This document shows positions 8,286-15,381 of a stretch of DNA of 42,047 bases, one piece after another (position 1 is the stretch's first letter; every line of letters starts with the position of its first letter). The stretch is taken from the IMG/VR virus record IMGVR_UViG_3300030116_003833, positions 1 to 42,047 of that record; one strand, written 5' to 3'. Made by a program: the position numbers and the translations under genes. Origin of the DNA: a virus. The notes under the pieces were generated by a model that saw nothing but the letters and a program-made list of their open reading frames with translations, did no database searches and was not told where the DNA came from.

Positions 8286-8875
8286 TGGCTGAACACGCTA
8301 CAACAGTCTTTGATGGTGAAGCACGATATGCCGGGAGAACCCGTGTCAATCGTGTCGTTTATGAATTCACACAATCCGATTTGGCATCACAAACCACGGT
8401 TTATGCTGATGTTCAATTGAACGGTCAAATTGATACCGTCATTCTTGACGCTACACGAAGCAAATTGACAACCAACACCAATACCCAAGTGCATGGGGGT
8501 TCGTTTCAATTGCTTTATGCCGATCTCGCTGATGGGGCGGGTTCACCCCTACAATATCCCTATCACGAGGTAATCAGCAACCTTGACTACACCACCGCCT
8601 CACCACGCCCTTACAAATTTCAAACGGCTGAGGGTGCAGCAGTAGGTGGTGCTTTACAGATGCCTGTGCATTTGGTCGTTAAGGCGGGTGTTAGCGGGCA
8701 TTCAGGCGCACCTGAAGCACCAAAGAACATTGATGGAACAGGACTTGCCGTTCACATTGACGATGTAGCCCCATGGACAGGAATGGTCTGTGGCAAGGTT
8801 CGCATTGAATTGAAAACAGGAACGGCATGGGCTGCTGATACAGGTTCAATTTTCGTGGTATTGACTTACCATTGA
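8282..8875 (+). CDS. Beta-rich virion protein, unrecognised
   Basis: This encodes 197 aa. The start could be ATG 8282 (overlapping the previous stop as ATGA) or ATG 8285. GGTGAT at 8275-8280 fits either, slightly better the second. The protein is soluble and strand-rich with no signal peptide or membrane segment. The last 60 residues contain HIDDVAPWTGMVCGKVRIEL and end in a hydrophobic strand, suggesting a compact beta-sandwich. It lies between the SAP-like protein and another small beta protein after the capsid gene. A decoration, head-completion or neck role is plausible but not shown. Confidence 0.6.
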   Translation: MMAEHATTVFDGEARYAGRTRVNRVVYEFTQSDLASQTTVYADVQLNGQIDTVILDATRSKLTTNTNTQVHGGSFQLLYADLADGAGSPLQYPYHEVISNLDYTTASPRPYKFQTAEGAAVGGALQMPVHLVVKAGVSGHSGAPEAPKNIDGTGLAVHIDDVAPWTGMVCGKVRIELKTGTAWAADTGSIFVVLTYH

Positions 8876-8883
8876 GGACACAA

Positions 8884-8894
8884 TTAAATATAGG
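8884..8894 (+). promoter_or_regulatory. Archaeal-type TATA box (TTAAATATAGG)
   Basis: TTAAATATAGG lies in the 44-bp gap between 8875 and ATG 8920 and is centred about 31 bp before that ATG. It is the best TATA match in the window. Transcription would begin a few bases before the chosen start codon. A GGTAGGGTGAG stretch at 8905-8915 may serve as ribosome site for longer transcripts. Confidence 0.5.
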
Positions 8895-8919
8895 CATGAG
8901 ATACGGTAGGGTGAGCGAC

Positions 8920-9267
8920 ATGGCATTAACAGTTACTCAATTAGGGCGAGCATCACACACGGGAAGCACTTCATCACTTTCATTCAAAGTAGTGCCAGAC
9001 AATTCTTGGCTGGCTGCTGGTGAAGATCTTGATTTTACCACCTATGTCGGATGCCCTTCGGCTATCCGCACAGTAACCATTGACGGTGGCGATTCGGGAA
9101 TCCTGTGGAAATACAACCGAACAACCAAGAAATTGTTGGCATACCAACAAACCGACCCTGCTGATTCGGGCGGTGCTGACATTCCTCTTGCAGCGGTTGC
9201 TGATGCAACAAACCTTTCAGGACAGACGCTTTACATCACGGTAACGGGTTCTCGTAATCTTGGCTGA
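8920..9267 (+). CDS. Small beta-rich protein, candidate decoration or head-tail protein
   Basis: This encodes 115 aa from ATG 8920. The frame is open further left to 8872, but that extension would read through the TATA-like box and its residues look non-coding. The product alternates short strands and turns (SLSFKVVPDNSWLAAGEDL, GQTLYITVTGSRNLG) and has no Cys-based or enzymatic motif. Its own promoter-like element suggests a need for many copies. It resembles small capsid-surface proteins of marine tailed viruses in size and composition, but the family is not recognised. Confidence 0.6.
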   Translation: MALTVTQLGRASHTGSTSSLSFKVVPDNSWLAAGEDLDFTTYVGCPSAIRTVTIDGGDSGILWKYNRTTKKLLAYQQTDPADSGGADIPLAAVADATNLSGQTLYITVTGSRNLG

Positions 9268-9294
9268 GGTTCGCCCAAAAAGGGGTGAACCTCA
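9265..9294 (+). promoter_or_regulatory. 12-bp hairpin filling the intergenic space and covering the ribosome site
   Basis: The left arm TGAGGTTCGCCC (9265-9276) pairs with the right arm GGGGTGAACCTCA over 9283-9294: 11 Watson-Crick pairs and one G-U pair, with loop AAAAAG. The stem begins exactly at the upstream stop codon and ends one base before the downstream ATG 9295, so it sequesters the GGGGTGA ribosome site. There is no T-run after it, so a translation-control or mRNA-stability/processing element is more likely than a terminator. Confidence 0.6.
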
Positions 9295-9630
9295 ATGCGA
9301 AGAATGAAAGTAGGCGACCTTGACCTTGATACTTCAATTGATATTCAGCGTAGGCGCAAAATGCGTATGGCTGAAATAGCCAACGCATCAGGTTCTTCAT
9401 TCAATGAGGATGAATCAATTTTCTCCAAAGACAACATGGATAAATTCTCCACCAACAAACGGGTGGATTTGAAACGCAACGATCGTAAAAATATCCAAAA
9501 CATCGGTGCTGGCACACGATGCCGAGGATGCGGAACACTTTACTTCTGTTGGACTCCCAAGTGCGGGGTGTGTGGTGATGCCATGCACTTCAACCTTGGA
9601 CACCATAGTGTAGGGCGGAGGGGATTGTAA
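9295..9630 (+). CDS. Small protein with C-terminal zinc ribbon
   Basis: This encodes 111 aa. The N-terminal 70 residues are charged and probably helical or flexible (RRRKMRMAEIANAS). Residues 76-93 contain Cys76, Cys79, Cys85, Cys90 and Cys93 in CRGCGTLYFCWTPKCGVCG, a rubredoxin/zinc-ribbon arrangement with two CxxC knuckles. The start is ATG 9295, with ribosome site GGGGTGA inside the hairpin at 9265-9294, so expression may be controlled by that structure. The stop overlaps the ATG of the adaptor gene at 9630. Zinc ribbons of this size in viral structural operons are usually of unknown role. Nucleic-acid or protein binding is the general expectation. Confidence 0.65.
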   Translation: MRRMKVGDLDLDTSIDIQRRRKMRMAEIANASGSSFNEDESIFSKDNMDKFSTNKRVDLKRNDRKNIQNIGAGTRCRGCGTLYFCWTPKCGVCGDAMHFNLGHHSVGRRGL

Positions 9631-11246
9631 TGCCACGCACATTCTCCCCCGGACACCGACCCGATGCGCCCCTTTATCCAGACGAATTGGTCTATACTGA
9701 TGTGGCACACATAGCAGATTACCTTCAATTGCCGTTGCCTGATCCTACTGCATTGGCAGGGGATTCGGTCATTGACGGCAGCAACATCAAATTCCCAATC
9801 AGCGGTGTTGATTACAGGCGTTGGGGATATTCAGCCTCCGACTCCGTTTTAGTCTATGACGATGCGGATGCGATTGGCAAAACCTACACAATAACATCGG
9901 TTGAGTCCGTAGGTAGTGCAGGGCAAATTTACATCGTGGCTACTGCGGTTGGTGCTGAGTCTTTCACCACCGCAAATAACGCCTACATTCAACATCAGTC
10001 AGCCATCACAAATAGCAAGGAACGGGGAATCAAAAAGAGTCATGTTGAGGATTTAATCAAGACTCGTCAAGACTACATTGACAAAGTAACCCGCAACGCT
10101 TGGCGACCACGATTGGTGGCTGAGGAATACCAAAATTTCACTACATTCAAACCATACCGAAGGCGATACTACACAGACTATGTGGGTGCGATATTCCTAC
10201 AAAATGGGAACATTCAGCGTGTTTTGAAATTGGGTGCATGGCAAGGAGACTACTATCGTGAAATGGCTGCTGCAAGGGCTGCCATTCTCGTGCAAGACCA
10301 CACCATATTGTCAGGTGAATCCATCATCCTGTGTCCGGGCGCAAATGGTTATGCGACATTGACCGAGGGTTCGGATGCACAAACAAAGTGGAGGTCGGAC
10401 TTCGATCACAAATCCACCGCTGAAAACATTGGTGCGCTCATCAACAAAGACCCAGAATACAAAAAATCGGCAATTCAAATTGGCTCACTAACGGTTGAAC
10501 ACAGGGATAGCGCATCGTCAGCATTGAATGTTCACGATGAATTTTTCGCAGTAGCGAATAGCGACAACGGTGATGGGGTGGTTGAGATTTCATCCATGCG
10601 TAGCACCGAAGGAGGTGCTAATGCTACAATTGCGGTAACCCACAACACGGCAATAACCTATGATGCGAACAAGCACTATGAACACAATGCTACTGTGTCA
10701 AGCGTATCAGGGAGTCCAGCCACATCGTTTGTGGTGGATAGTGCAAGTGGGTTTGTCAAGGGTCATGCGTTGGTGTTCATCAAAAGTGGCACTACAAACC
10801 GTGTGGCTTTGTGTAGTCGCAACGGGAACACATTCACAATTGTCAATGATATTGCCAATGATTTTGACGGCAGCATAACCACCGATGATGTTGTTTATCA
10901 AGTGTCCTTCAAGTGCGATATTACGGATGAAGAACGCCAAAAATCATGGTGGTCTGTTGAGGAAAACGGCATGATTGCCTTCAACAACGAATACCCATTC
11001 TTTGAGAACCATTCCCTGCGATGTGCCTACATCTATGGCAACAGGTATGTGGATAAATCCATCAAAGAGGCTTGCACCAAATTGGTTTGCATGGACATTT
11101 TGATGAGCGATGATTATTCCGTTATGTTCCCTGAAGGAACACAAAACATTGATATTTCGCAGAAACATCAAAAGTTAGAGGCGGAGGTGCAAAAATTGCT
11201 CGTTCCGTTCCAAGAGAGCATTATTGTAGCGGGAATGGGAGGTTGA
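9630..11246 (+). CDS. Head-tail adaptor (connector) protein with large insertions
   Basis: This encodes 538 aa. The core looks like the HK97 gp6/SPP1 gp15 adaptor type. It has an N-terminal YTDVAHIADYLQL, a helix SHVEDLIKTRQDYIDKVTRNAW (about 132-153), a strand region with NIQRVLKLGAW, and a C-terminal helix around VDKSIKEACTKLVCMDIL where adaptors pack against the portal. These parts are separated by two or more insertions, which is why it is 4-5 times longer than typical adaptors. One insertion (about residues 356-430, FVVDSASGFVKGHALVF) resembles the recurring beta-module of the tail proteins. It connects the portal to the tail in the neck. The assignment comes from helical pattern and position between capsid and tail genes. 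Confidence 0.55.
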   Translation: MPRTFSPGHRPDAPLYPDELVYTDVAHIADYLQLPLPDPTALAGDSVIDGSNIKFPISGVDYRRWGYSASDSVLVYDDADAIGKTYTITSVESVGSAGQIYIVATAVGAESFTTANNAYIQHQSAITNSKERGIKKSHVEDLIKTRQDYIDKVTRNAWRPRLVAEEYQNFTTFKPYRRRYYTDYVGAIFLQNGNIQRVLKLGAWQGDYYREMAAARAAILVQDHTILSGESIILCPGANGYATLTEGSDAQTKWRSDFDHKSTAENIGALINKDPEYKKSAIQIGSLTVEHRDSASSALNVHDEFFAVANSDNGDGVVEISSMRSTEGGANATIAVTHNTAITYDANKHYEHNATVSSVSGSPATSFVVDSASGFVKGHALVFIKSGTTNRVALCSRNGNTFTIVNDIANDFDGSITTDDVVYQVSFKCDITDEERQKSWWSVEENGMIAFNNEYPFFENHSLRCAYIYGNRYVDKSIKEACTKLVCMDILMSDDYSVMFPEGTQNIDISQKHQKLEAEVQKLLVPFQESIIVAGMGG

Positions 11247-11250
11247 TAGT

Positions 11251-11436
11251 ATGACTGAAAAAGCACCACAAAGACATCAAACACCAAGCGGGAAAATCAT
11301 TGATCATTGTGCTGATTGCACAAAGTATGGTGTTATTGCCAGCAACACATCAGGGCGAGACTTATGCGGAACCTGTGATGTCAAGGCTAAGGCAACAAAC
11401 GCTGGTATGGATGCCATGAAAGACAAAAAGGACTGA
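11251..11436 (+). CDS. 61-aa zinc-knuckle protein
   Basis: The start is ATG 11251, four bases after the adaptor stop. The product has Cys20, Cys23, Cys39 and Cys42 in two CxxC pairs (HCADCTKYG and LCGTCDVKA), a treble-clef or zinc-ribbon layout. Its C-terminus is lysine-rich. It is one of several tiny four-cysteine proteins in this genome. The location between adaptor and tail completion genes suggests cotranscription with neck genes. No specific role can be read from the sequence. Confidence 0.6.
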   Translation: MTEKAPQRHQTPSGKIIDHCADCTKYGVIASNTSGRDLCGTCDVKAKATNAGMDAMKDKKD

Positions 11437-11442
11437 TGGAGT

Positions 11443-11706
11443 ATGTTTGATGAAGCACCCGCATTCTTTGCTAAAATTCACCGCAAGGCTGGTGAATACA
11501 AAGATAAGGTGCAAAAGGAACACACTGATCAACCCTCTTACCTTGATGCCCTTCGCAATTTTGAAATCCAAAGTGCAAAAGAGGATGAAATTGAAATATC
11601 CGATGAGGAATTGGAGAACACCATGAAAACGCATAAGACCGCCAGCCCCTTCGCTATGGATAGGGCGGGTGCTTTAGCACAATTGTTGGAGGCGATTAGG
11701 GAATGA
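11443..11706 (+). CDS. Hypothetical acidic helical protein of the neck region
   Basis: This encodes 87 aa. The ATG at 11443 follows the previous stop by a few bases, with GATGGAG nearby as a weak ribosome site. It is rich in Glu, Lys and Ala with predicted helices (SYLDALRNFEIQSAKEDE, RAGALAQLLEAIRE). No known motif is seen. The stop overlaps the start of the tail completion gene by four bases, so the two are probably translationally coupled. It may be a chaperone or minor neck factor, though only position supports this. Confidence 0.55.
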   Translation: MFDEAPAFFAKIHRKAGEYKDKVQKEHTDQPSYLDALRNFEIQSAKEDEIEISDEELENTMKTHKTASPFAMDRAGALAQLLEAIRE

Positions 11707-12137
11707 CTGACGCAATCAGCAAGGTGGTTTCGTTGCTTGACCGCAATTGGAATGTGTCGCCTAAGCCATCCATTTTGGATATTGCCAATGTGGAGGTCGG
11801 TGAGGGCAAAAGGACACGCCTTCAAGACCATGACATTATCCGTATTTTTGAAACGGCTCACAATGAAGCCCAACCAGAATTATTCTTTGATTTCGTCAAT
11901 GAACACATCAACCTTACCATTGACATTCGCACGGTTAAGAGCCGTGAGCGTTTGTCAGCCCTTCGTAATGAAGTGCGGAGGATTTTACACGCCAACCGTA
12001 AAGGTGATGGCACATCCTTTGACAGACTCATTTTCAAGACGAGAACAGACTTGTCGGATCGTAGCAAACGGATGTTTCGCTACACAATGCAAGCGGAGGT
12101 CGTTACCTTCGCCCAAGTAATACCAGCAGTAGCGTGA
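11703..12137 (+). CDS. Tail completion/terminator-like protein
   Basis: This encodes 144 aa, with ATG overlapping the upstream stop. It begins with a helix and LLDRNWNVSPKPSILDIANVEV, then a strand-helix-strand pattern with HDIIRIFETA, INLTIDIRTVKSRERLSALRN and EVRRILHANRKGD, and ends in a strand (FRYTMQAEVVTFAQV). This alpha/beta layout with a central long helix is typical of tail completion (Tc1) and tail terminator proteins, which cap the tail tube and join it to the neck. Gene order (adaptor, this gene, tube) agrees. The match is by secondary-structure pattern, so moderate confidence. Confidence 0.5.
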   Translation: MTDAISKVVSLLDRNWNVSPKPSILDIANVEVGEGKRTRLQDHDIIRIFETAHNEAQPELFFDFVNEHINLTIDIRTVKSRERLSALRNEVRRILHANRKGDGTSFDRLIFKTRTDLSDRSKRMFRYTMQAEVVTFAQVIPAVA

Positions 12138-12143
12138 TGAAAG

Positions 12144-14324
12144 ATGACAGTAAATCAAGTGTATAAGGGTGATTTGGTTGAGGTTTCGCTCGCCAAGGAA
12201 ACAGGATTATTCGCTCAAGGTGGCAATTCGGCTGATGAATGGGCTACTGCGAATGGCTCAACCGACAATTCAAGTGTTATCACCATTGGGTCAAACATCT
12301 ATTGGTATCAGGAAATCCCAAAGAATATGCTTGTAGGTGCAACACTTCGCATTTATTCATCGGGCGGATCAAACAATTTCACATCCGATGATTTCCCATC
12401 GCAACGGAGGACATACTACATCACGGCAAACACCGACACGACCATTACCATTTCACCACGACTTGCCACCACGGGTTCAATCACCGCACACACAGGAGAT
12501 TACTTCATCATTGATTCATCACGAATCCCAACGATGGATGCTGACATGACCTATGGCACACCAGATGATCGTATCAAAGCCGACCAATTCCTTGGTTTGC
12601 TCAATTCGTTTGCTTTGCCCGAACCTGAAATTGATGTGCGAAAGCAACACATTGTTGGAATGGGTCGTGATGTCAATGTCCTAACCAGCGGGCGTGAAAT
12701 GCTTCAAGGTGGGTCGTTTGACACAAACGCCCACAGTCTGCGATGGCTACGCTACGCTCTCGGTGGACACACGGCTATTGGATATGGTGAATTGGCTCAC
12801 CGAACCACCAGCACCACCATTTTGACTGACGCACCATTGAACATCAAGGATGCAACCTCCACATACCGAGGGCAACAATACGGCAGCACAAATGCTGACG
12901 ACATTAGCGCAGTATCGGGAACAACGGCAACAGGACTTGGGTCAAACATTGACACAAATAGCGACTTCTTGCTCGGTGGTAAAGTGGCATCAAATGTGGG
13001 TGCGGTAATCACCCTTGCTGCGAATTATGATGCTACACATCAGAATGTAGGAACATCAGGTGTTGTCAAAACCCTGTCGGCTAATGGAAACGATGTGCTT
13101 TACGGATCGTATTCAAGTGCATCAACAACCGACATTACGGTTGCCGACATTACCAGCGGTGCGCTCACCCGCCTACAAACGGCAGGGGCGGTTGCCTACC
13201 TACTCGCTAAATTGGAGGCGAACATTACCCAAGGCGACATTCGTGTGAACCTTGGTGCAACAATTGCGGGTCGTCTATCCGTAGGCGAATACCTACAAAT
13301 TGTGGATAAGGACACCATTCAAATCCCCGGTGCTGATGATGAATTGCCTACAATCAATAAGCATGAAATCCGAAGAATCATCGCTATTGATGGTGCGTAT
13401 GTGTATGTTGAAGAACCATTCTTTTTCAGCCACACGGCTGCTTCATGTGGTGCTGACCGAATCATTTTCACCCACGATTCATCACAAGGCGCAACACGAA
13501 GAGGGAGTCCAGCGATTTTACCTACTACAAACGAATTGAAGTATGGAATCACCCACACCTTCTTTGGTGGTAGCACCGTTCCTACATTCGCCATTGAGCA
13601 ATCATTCCGCAAGACCAACGCTACACCGGGCGAGGAAAACCTACTCCGTGTGTTTTCAGGTTGTAAAGTCAATAGCGTAACCTGTTCGGCTGATACCGAA
13701 GGAGAATTCAAGGTAACGGGTGAGTATGAGGCGACCCGCCTTTTCACCGACACAGAATCCCGATTCTCAACACCACATCGTTTGTTTGAGAATACTGCAA
13801 ACACAAACATCAACCGCAGGGTTTCAGGTATTGCCGTGAATGGTGAGAAGCCGTATTTGTTTCAACACATCATTTTCAACACATTCGGTTCGCCCGTGCT
13901 TCGTGCTACACAATTGGAATTCGGTATCACCAACACCAACACCGCTCGCTACTACATCCGTGGAACAGACGGCAGTTATGCTACTGCGGATCAAGTGTCC
14001 GAAGCAGCGGTCAATTACGCTACTGAAATCACCGAGGCTCAGCGTGAATACACGATGAAATTCAACGCATTGGTGGAGGATAACCGCTTCTTTGAGCAAT
14101 TGCGACAACGCAAGCACCACATCAATGAGAACGACATTACCATCGTGTTGAACAAACCGGGTTCAGCAAGCACCCGTCAAAATGCAACCATCACGATTGA
14201 GGACTACACTATCACCAAAGCGGAAATGCCTATCCCTGACGACAAAGGGCCGGTAACTGCAAATGTTGAATTGGCGGTGCGACACCTTAAAGTCGTGGAG
14301 ACGAATCCATATCCAATCCTGTGA
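12144..14324 (+). CDS. Major tail tube protein, enlarged
   Basis: This encodes 726 aa from ATG 12144, with a weak purine-rich ribosome site. The last 300 residues match the tail-tube pattern: FFGGSTVPTFAIEQSFR, FSGCKVNSVTCSADTEG, FKVTGEYEATRLF, and a final NATITIEDYTITKAEMPIP, which correspond to the strands, inner-tube hairpin and domain-swapped C-terminus of siphovirus tube proteins. The N-terminal half contains extra beta domains, including a stretch near residues 360-440 (GDIRVNLGATIAGRLSVGE) similar to the recurring beta-module. Usual tube proteins have 150-250 residues, so most of this length is probably surface decoration of the tail. It polymerises around the tape measure with help of the G/GT chaperones. 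Confidence 0.7.
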   Translation: MTVNQVYKGDLVEVSLAKETGLFAQGGNSADEWATANGSTDNSSVITIGSNIYWYQEIPKNMLVGATLRIYSSGGSNNFTSDDFPSQRRTYYITANTDTTITISPRLATTGSITAHTGDYFIIDSSRIPTMDADMTYGTPDDRIKADQFLGLLNSFALPEPEIDVRKQHIVGMGRDVNVLTSGREMLQGGSFDTNAHSLRWLRYALGGHTAIGYGELAHRTTSTTILTDAPLNIKDATSTYRGQQYGSTNADDISAVSGTTATGLGSNIDTNSDFLLGGKVASNVGAVITLAANYDATHQNVGTSGVVKTLSANGNDVLYGSYSSASTTDITVADITSGALTRLQTAGAVAYLLAKLEANITQGDIRVNLGATIAGRLSVGEYLQIVDKDTIQIPGADDELPTINKHEIRRIIAIDGAYVYVEEPFFFSHTAASCGADRIIFTHDSSQGATRRGSPAILPTTNELKYGITHTFFGGSTVPTFAIEQSFRKTNATPGEENLLRVFSGCKVNSVTCSADTEGEFKVTGEYEATRLFTDTESRFSTPHRLFENTANTNINRRVSGIAVNGEKPYLFQHIIFNTFGSPVLRATQLEFGITNTNTARYYIRGTDGSYATADQVSEAAVNYATEITEAQREYTMKFNALVEDNRFFEQLRQRKHHINENDITIVLNKPGSASTRQNATITIEDYTITKAEMPIPDDKGPVTANVELAVRHLKVVETNPYPIL

Positions 14325-14330
14325 AAAGGA

Positions 14331-14340
14331 TTATATGTAA
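14331..14340 (+). promoter_or_regulatory. TATA-like box (TTATATGTAA) upstream of the SAP protein
   Basis: TTATATGTAA follows the purine-rich GAAAAGGA (a possible BRE) and is centred about 27 bp before ATG 14362. This supports 14362 rather than the upstream ATG 14344 as the start, and a leaderless transcript for the chaperone/tape-measure part of the operon. Confidence 0.45.
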
Positions 14341-14361
14341 TAGATGAGAGGGTTGATACAG

Positions 14362-14718
14362 ATGGTAAGGCTGACAGGGTTTGTGATTGTTGAAGGGCGA
14401 AAGGTTTCGCTTGATTGGACTGTAATTGATGGTGGCATTGTGAACGCTGGTTCTCTATCGCCTTCAAACATCGTGGTTCATGCTGAAACACCGCACCTCC
14501 CACCACCACCGCCCCCTGTTGAAGCACCACCTTTGCCTGAAACGCCTCTTGACTACAACAGTATGAACAAGACTGAATTGATGACACTTTGTAGTCAGCG
14601 TGGGCTTTCAACCACAGGCACAAAGGCTGAGTTAATTGCTCGCCTTGAAGCCGATGATGCAGGGGCAGCCGAAGCCGTTGATGATGGTGAAAACGATGCC
14701 GAAAGCGAACCCCAATGA
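14362..14718 (+). CDS. SAP-domain protein with polyproline linker
   Basis: This encodes 118 aa from ATG 14362; ATG 14344 is in frame but sits only four bases after the TATA-like box. It has three parts: a small N-terminal beta domain (LTGFVIVEGRKVSLDWTVID), a proline-rich linker (about 44-62, including six consecutive prolines), and a clear SAP domain at about 64-98 (MNKTELMTLCSQRGLSTTGT, KAELIARLE), followed by an acidic tail. SAP domains usually bind DNA or chromatin-like surfaces. In tailed viruses, similar modules appear in small head or tail proteins. It lies between the tube and tail chaperone genes and overlaps the latter by 23 bases. It may be a tail-surface or assembly factor. Confidence 0.7.
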   Translation: MVRLTGFVIVEGRKVSLDWTVIDGGIVNAGSLSPSNIVVHAETPHLPPPPPPVEAPPLPETPLDYNSMNKTELMTLCSQRGLSTTGTKAELIARLEADDAGAAEAVDDGENDAESEPQ

Positions 14719-15058
14719 TCTGCTTATTTCAAGCGAAGCCCAAGAACACGACATTGAAACCCCGTTTGGGGAATTCAAGGTATGGGTGCGTGATCTATCA
14801 TGGATTGAGAGGCAAAACGCCCTAACACAATTTGTTTCATTGAAGCAAGGCGAGGATGGAACGCCTCAGCCAAGCATTGACTTTGGTGGCTTTTGGAAAT
14901 TCGTTTTGCTGAATTGCGTTGAACGCACCGAGCCTTCGTTGAGCAAGAAGCAATTGCTCAACATTCGCCCAGAAGTAGGTCAAGAATTGCAGAAAATTCT
15001 CCCATCATTTGATTCATTGATGGCGGGCATGGCACAACAAACAGGCCCTTTGGAATAA
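14696..15058 (+). CDS. Tail assembly chaperone, short form (lambda gpG-like)
   Basis: This encodes 120 aa. The start is ATG 14696, with GGTGA at 14686-14690 and inside the end of the SAP gene. The open frame extends further left, but those residues mirror the other gene. The protein has a small N-terminal strand domain (ETPFGEFKVWVRDLSWIE) and a helical C-terminal part (KQLLNIRPEVGQELQKILPS) typical of tail assembly chaperones of siphoviruses. These bind the tape measure and recruit tube subunits. The stop TAA at 15056 comes one codon after the slippery site CCCTTTG, so most ribosomes end here and a fraction continue as the long form. It lies directly upstream of the tape measure gene, as expected. 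Confidence 0.75.
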   Translation: MPKANPNDLLISSEAQEHDIETPFGEFKVWVRDLSWIERQNALTQFVSLKQGEDGTPQPSIDFGGFWKFVLLNCVERTEPSLSKKQLLNIRPEVGQELQKILPSFDSLMAGMAQQTGPLE

Positions 15059-15381
15059 CCCTTGATGATGTTCGTGCATTTACCACATGGAACGGAGAGG
15101 GCGACCCCCCGGTTGAATCCTACAAATTCCCAATCCTGTTCACACAAATGCCTCCATTTTTGTTAGCCAAATACTTCAATTGTTCACCCCACGAATGGGA
15201 TAATTTGCCACCTGAAAGGGTGCTTTTGGATTATTTCACAATGCTCGCATTAAAGGAAATTGAAGCCAAGGAAATGGACAAATTGAAGCGTAAGAACGCC
15301 ATGGGGCAGACAAAGGGGCGTAGCGTAAAGACCACGAGCGACACGGATTTCTTTGAAAGAATGAACAGGAGAATGGACTGA
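14696..15381 (+). CDS. Tail assembly chaperone, long form made by -1 frameshift (lambda gpGT-like)
   Basis: This 228-aa product is read in frame for 119 codons to 15052 and then continues in the -1 frame from 15052 to the stop at 15379-15381. The -1 frame is open only from 15013, after a stop at 15010-15012, so the shift must occur within about 43 bases before the TAA. The only good site there is C CCT TTG. The extension (GITLDDVRAFTTWNG, FLLAKYFNCSPHEWDNLPPE, RVLLDYFTMLALKEIEAKEM) is a typical T-domain. An ATG at 15148 exists, but starting there would remove the first third of that domain. The stop overlaps the tape measure ATG. The fusion is inferred from sequence and the lambda G/GT precedent. 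Confidence 0.75.
15046..15052 (+). other. Programmed -1 ribosomal frameshift site CCCTTTG
   Basis: In the zero frame the bases are read C CCT TTG GAA TAA, fitting the X XXY YYZ rule with X=C and Y=T. Slipping one base back gives CCC TTT and then GGA ATA ACC, which opens a 109-codon frame. The zero-frame stop follows after one codon. A GC-rich stretch about 45 bases downstream (GGGCGACCCCCC) might stimulate, but no convincing hairpin or pseudoknot was established. Confidence 0.7.

Noticed and set aside
8872-8919. Extended N-terminus of the gene starting at 8920
   Set aside because: The extra 16 residues are encoded by the TATA-like box and following spacer, and do not look like protein-coding sequence.
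9265-9294. Transcription terminator
   Set aside because: The stem is strong, but no T-run follows and the downstream gene starts immediately. Control of translation fits better.
15148-15381. Independent 77-aa gene starting at ATG 15148
   Set aside because: The same frame is open from 15013 and encodes conserved-looking T-domain sequence before this ATG. No ribosome site precedes it, and a slippery heptamer joins it to the upstream chaperone frame.
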